Positions 44,566 to 44,906 of a stretch of DNA of 44,906 nucleotides are shown piece by piece. The DNA is from an uncultured Verrucomicrobiales bacterium (GTDB lineage Bacteria; Verrucomicrobiota; Verrucomicrobiia; Verrucomicrobiales; DEV007): the NCBI GenBank assembly GCA_938082635.1, contig CALLLI010000107.1, positions 1 to 44,906 on the forward strand, in the 5' to 3' direction. Position 1 is the first letter of the stretch. Each line of letters opens with the position of its first letter. Under the pieces are notes generated by a model. That model did not search any database. It was not told the DNA's origin and worked only from the letters and a program-made list of their open reading frames with translations. Both the position numbers and the translations under genes were made by a program.

Positions 44566-44906
44566 AGCAGATGCTAACTAAAGCACAAAAGTTGAATAAT
44601 TAAATTTATAACCAGCTTTCTGTTAATGTTACGTGCTTATTAAAGGCGAAATATAACATTAATCCAATGCGGAATGTGTGGTTTGTCACTTATGACTGGA
44701 TATTATTCTGGTGCCTCCATGTAGCGCCGAGCTGAACGACTGATTTCTAAGAAACCCTTATAAATACGGCTCTCCGTCAGATTGGCTGGATGGTTTCAAC
44801 CGACTTCGGGAGCCTGATGTCCCATGAGGTTGAATTCAACCTACAGAGATTGGCTCTTTCGATTCCGCCGTGGATCTCAGGGCTAACCGATCTCCTGCGC
44901 AATCTT
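44566..44906. other. Gene-free right edge with inverted repeat
   Basis: No coding frame is supported here. It begins with AT-rich DNA suited to a promoter for the transposase. TTAATGTTA (44623-44631) and TAACATTAA (44654-44662) are exact inverted copies separated by 22 bases. The same two 9-mers form the stem of the hairpin at 2576-2605. Confidence 0.4.

Noticed and set aside
1..44906. CRISPR arrays, tRNA or rRNA genes
   Set aside because: No regularly spaced repeats and no tRNA or rRNA-like sequences were found by eye.

Overview
The window looks like a chromosomal segment, carrying dnaA, dnaN and a probable replication origin, from a member of the Verrucomicrobia. That placement is an inference. 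It rests on a PSD1/DUF1553 + DUF1501 pair, a large lamin-tail/CotH secreted protein, a fragment of the 'DADGDGVANLLEYA' C-terminal region common in verrucomicrobial surface proteins, and a fragment of a planctomycete/verrucomicrobial integrase-type transposase. No rRNA, tRNA or CRISPR array was seen.

Layout: (1) 1-5.0 kb is a low-density, partly decayed region. It holds an Hcp fragment, a SAM methyltransferase broken by one in-frame TAA, an outer-membrane beta-barrel whose true 5' end is hidden behind two in-frame TGA codons, a cluster of intergenic hairpins, a Cys-rich exported protein and a membrane protein. (2) 5.06-5.84 kb is a nitrilase-family amidase. (3) 6.0-18.2 kb is a compact Wzx/Wzy-type exopolysaccharide operon: outer-membrane barrel, Wza-like exporter, Wzz/BY-kinase, WcaJ-like initiating transferase, flippase, polymerase and three glycosyltransferases, most joined by ATGA stop/start overlaps. 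(4) 18.2-19.5 kb is a strip of three gene fragments. (5) 19.5-22.9 kb holds dnaN, dnaA and a probable oriC. (6) 22.9-26.9 kb is a sodium:solute symporter, a phospholipase D-family protein and tRNA 2-selenouridine synthase (selU). (7) 27-35.7 kb is the LTD/CotH protein, DUF1501 and PSD1. (8) 35.8-37.0 kb is a DUF1579-like exported protein and a peroxiredoxin whose active-site codon is TGA. (9) 37.1-41.5 kb is an enolase-superfamily enzyme, aspS and hisS. (10) 41.6-44.9 kb is a frameshifted gene abutting an IS1634-like transposase that is itself split by a 99-bp MITE-like insert.

The most interesting thread is selenium. Two genes appear truncated in a plain six-frame reading but become complete if TGA is read as selenocysteine, and both have a stem-loop that fits the loose bacterial SECIS consensus. 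One is a peroxiredoxin with Sec at the peroxidatic position (36464-36994). The other is an outer-membrane barrel with a Sec-Gly-Gly-Sec motif next to its signal-peptide cleavage site (1429-2376), a combination I do not recognise as described. The same window encodes SelU, which also consumes selenophosphate, so selenium use by this organism is independently supported. The Sec insertion machinery (SelA/B/C/D) is not in the window.
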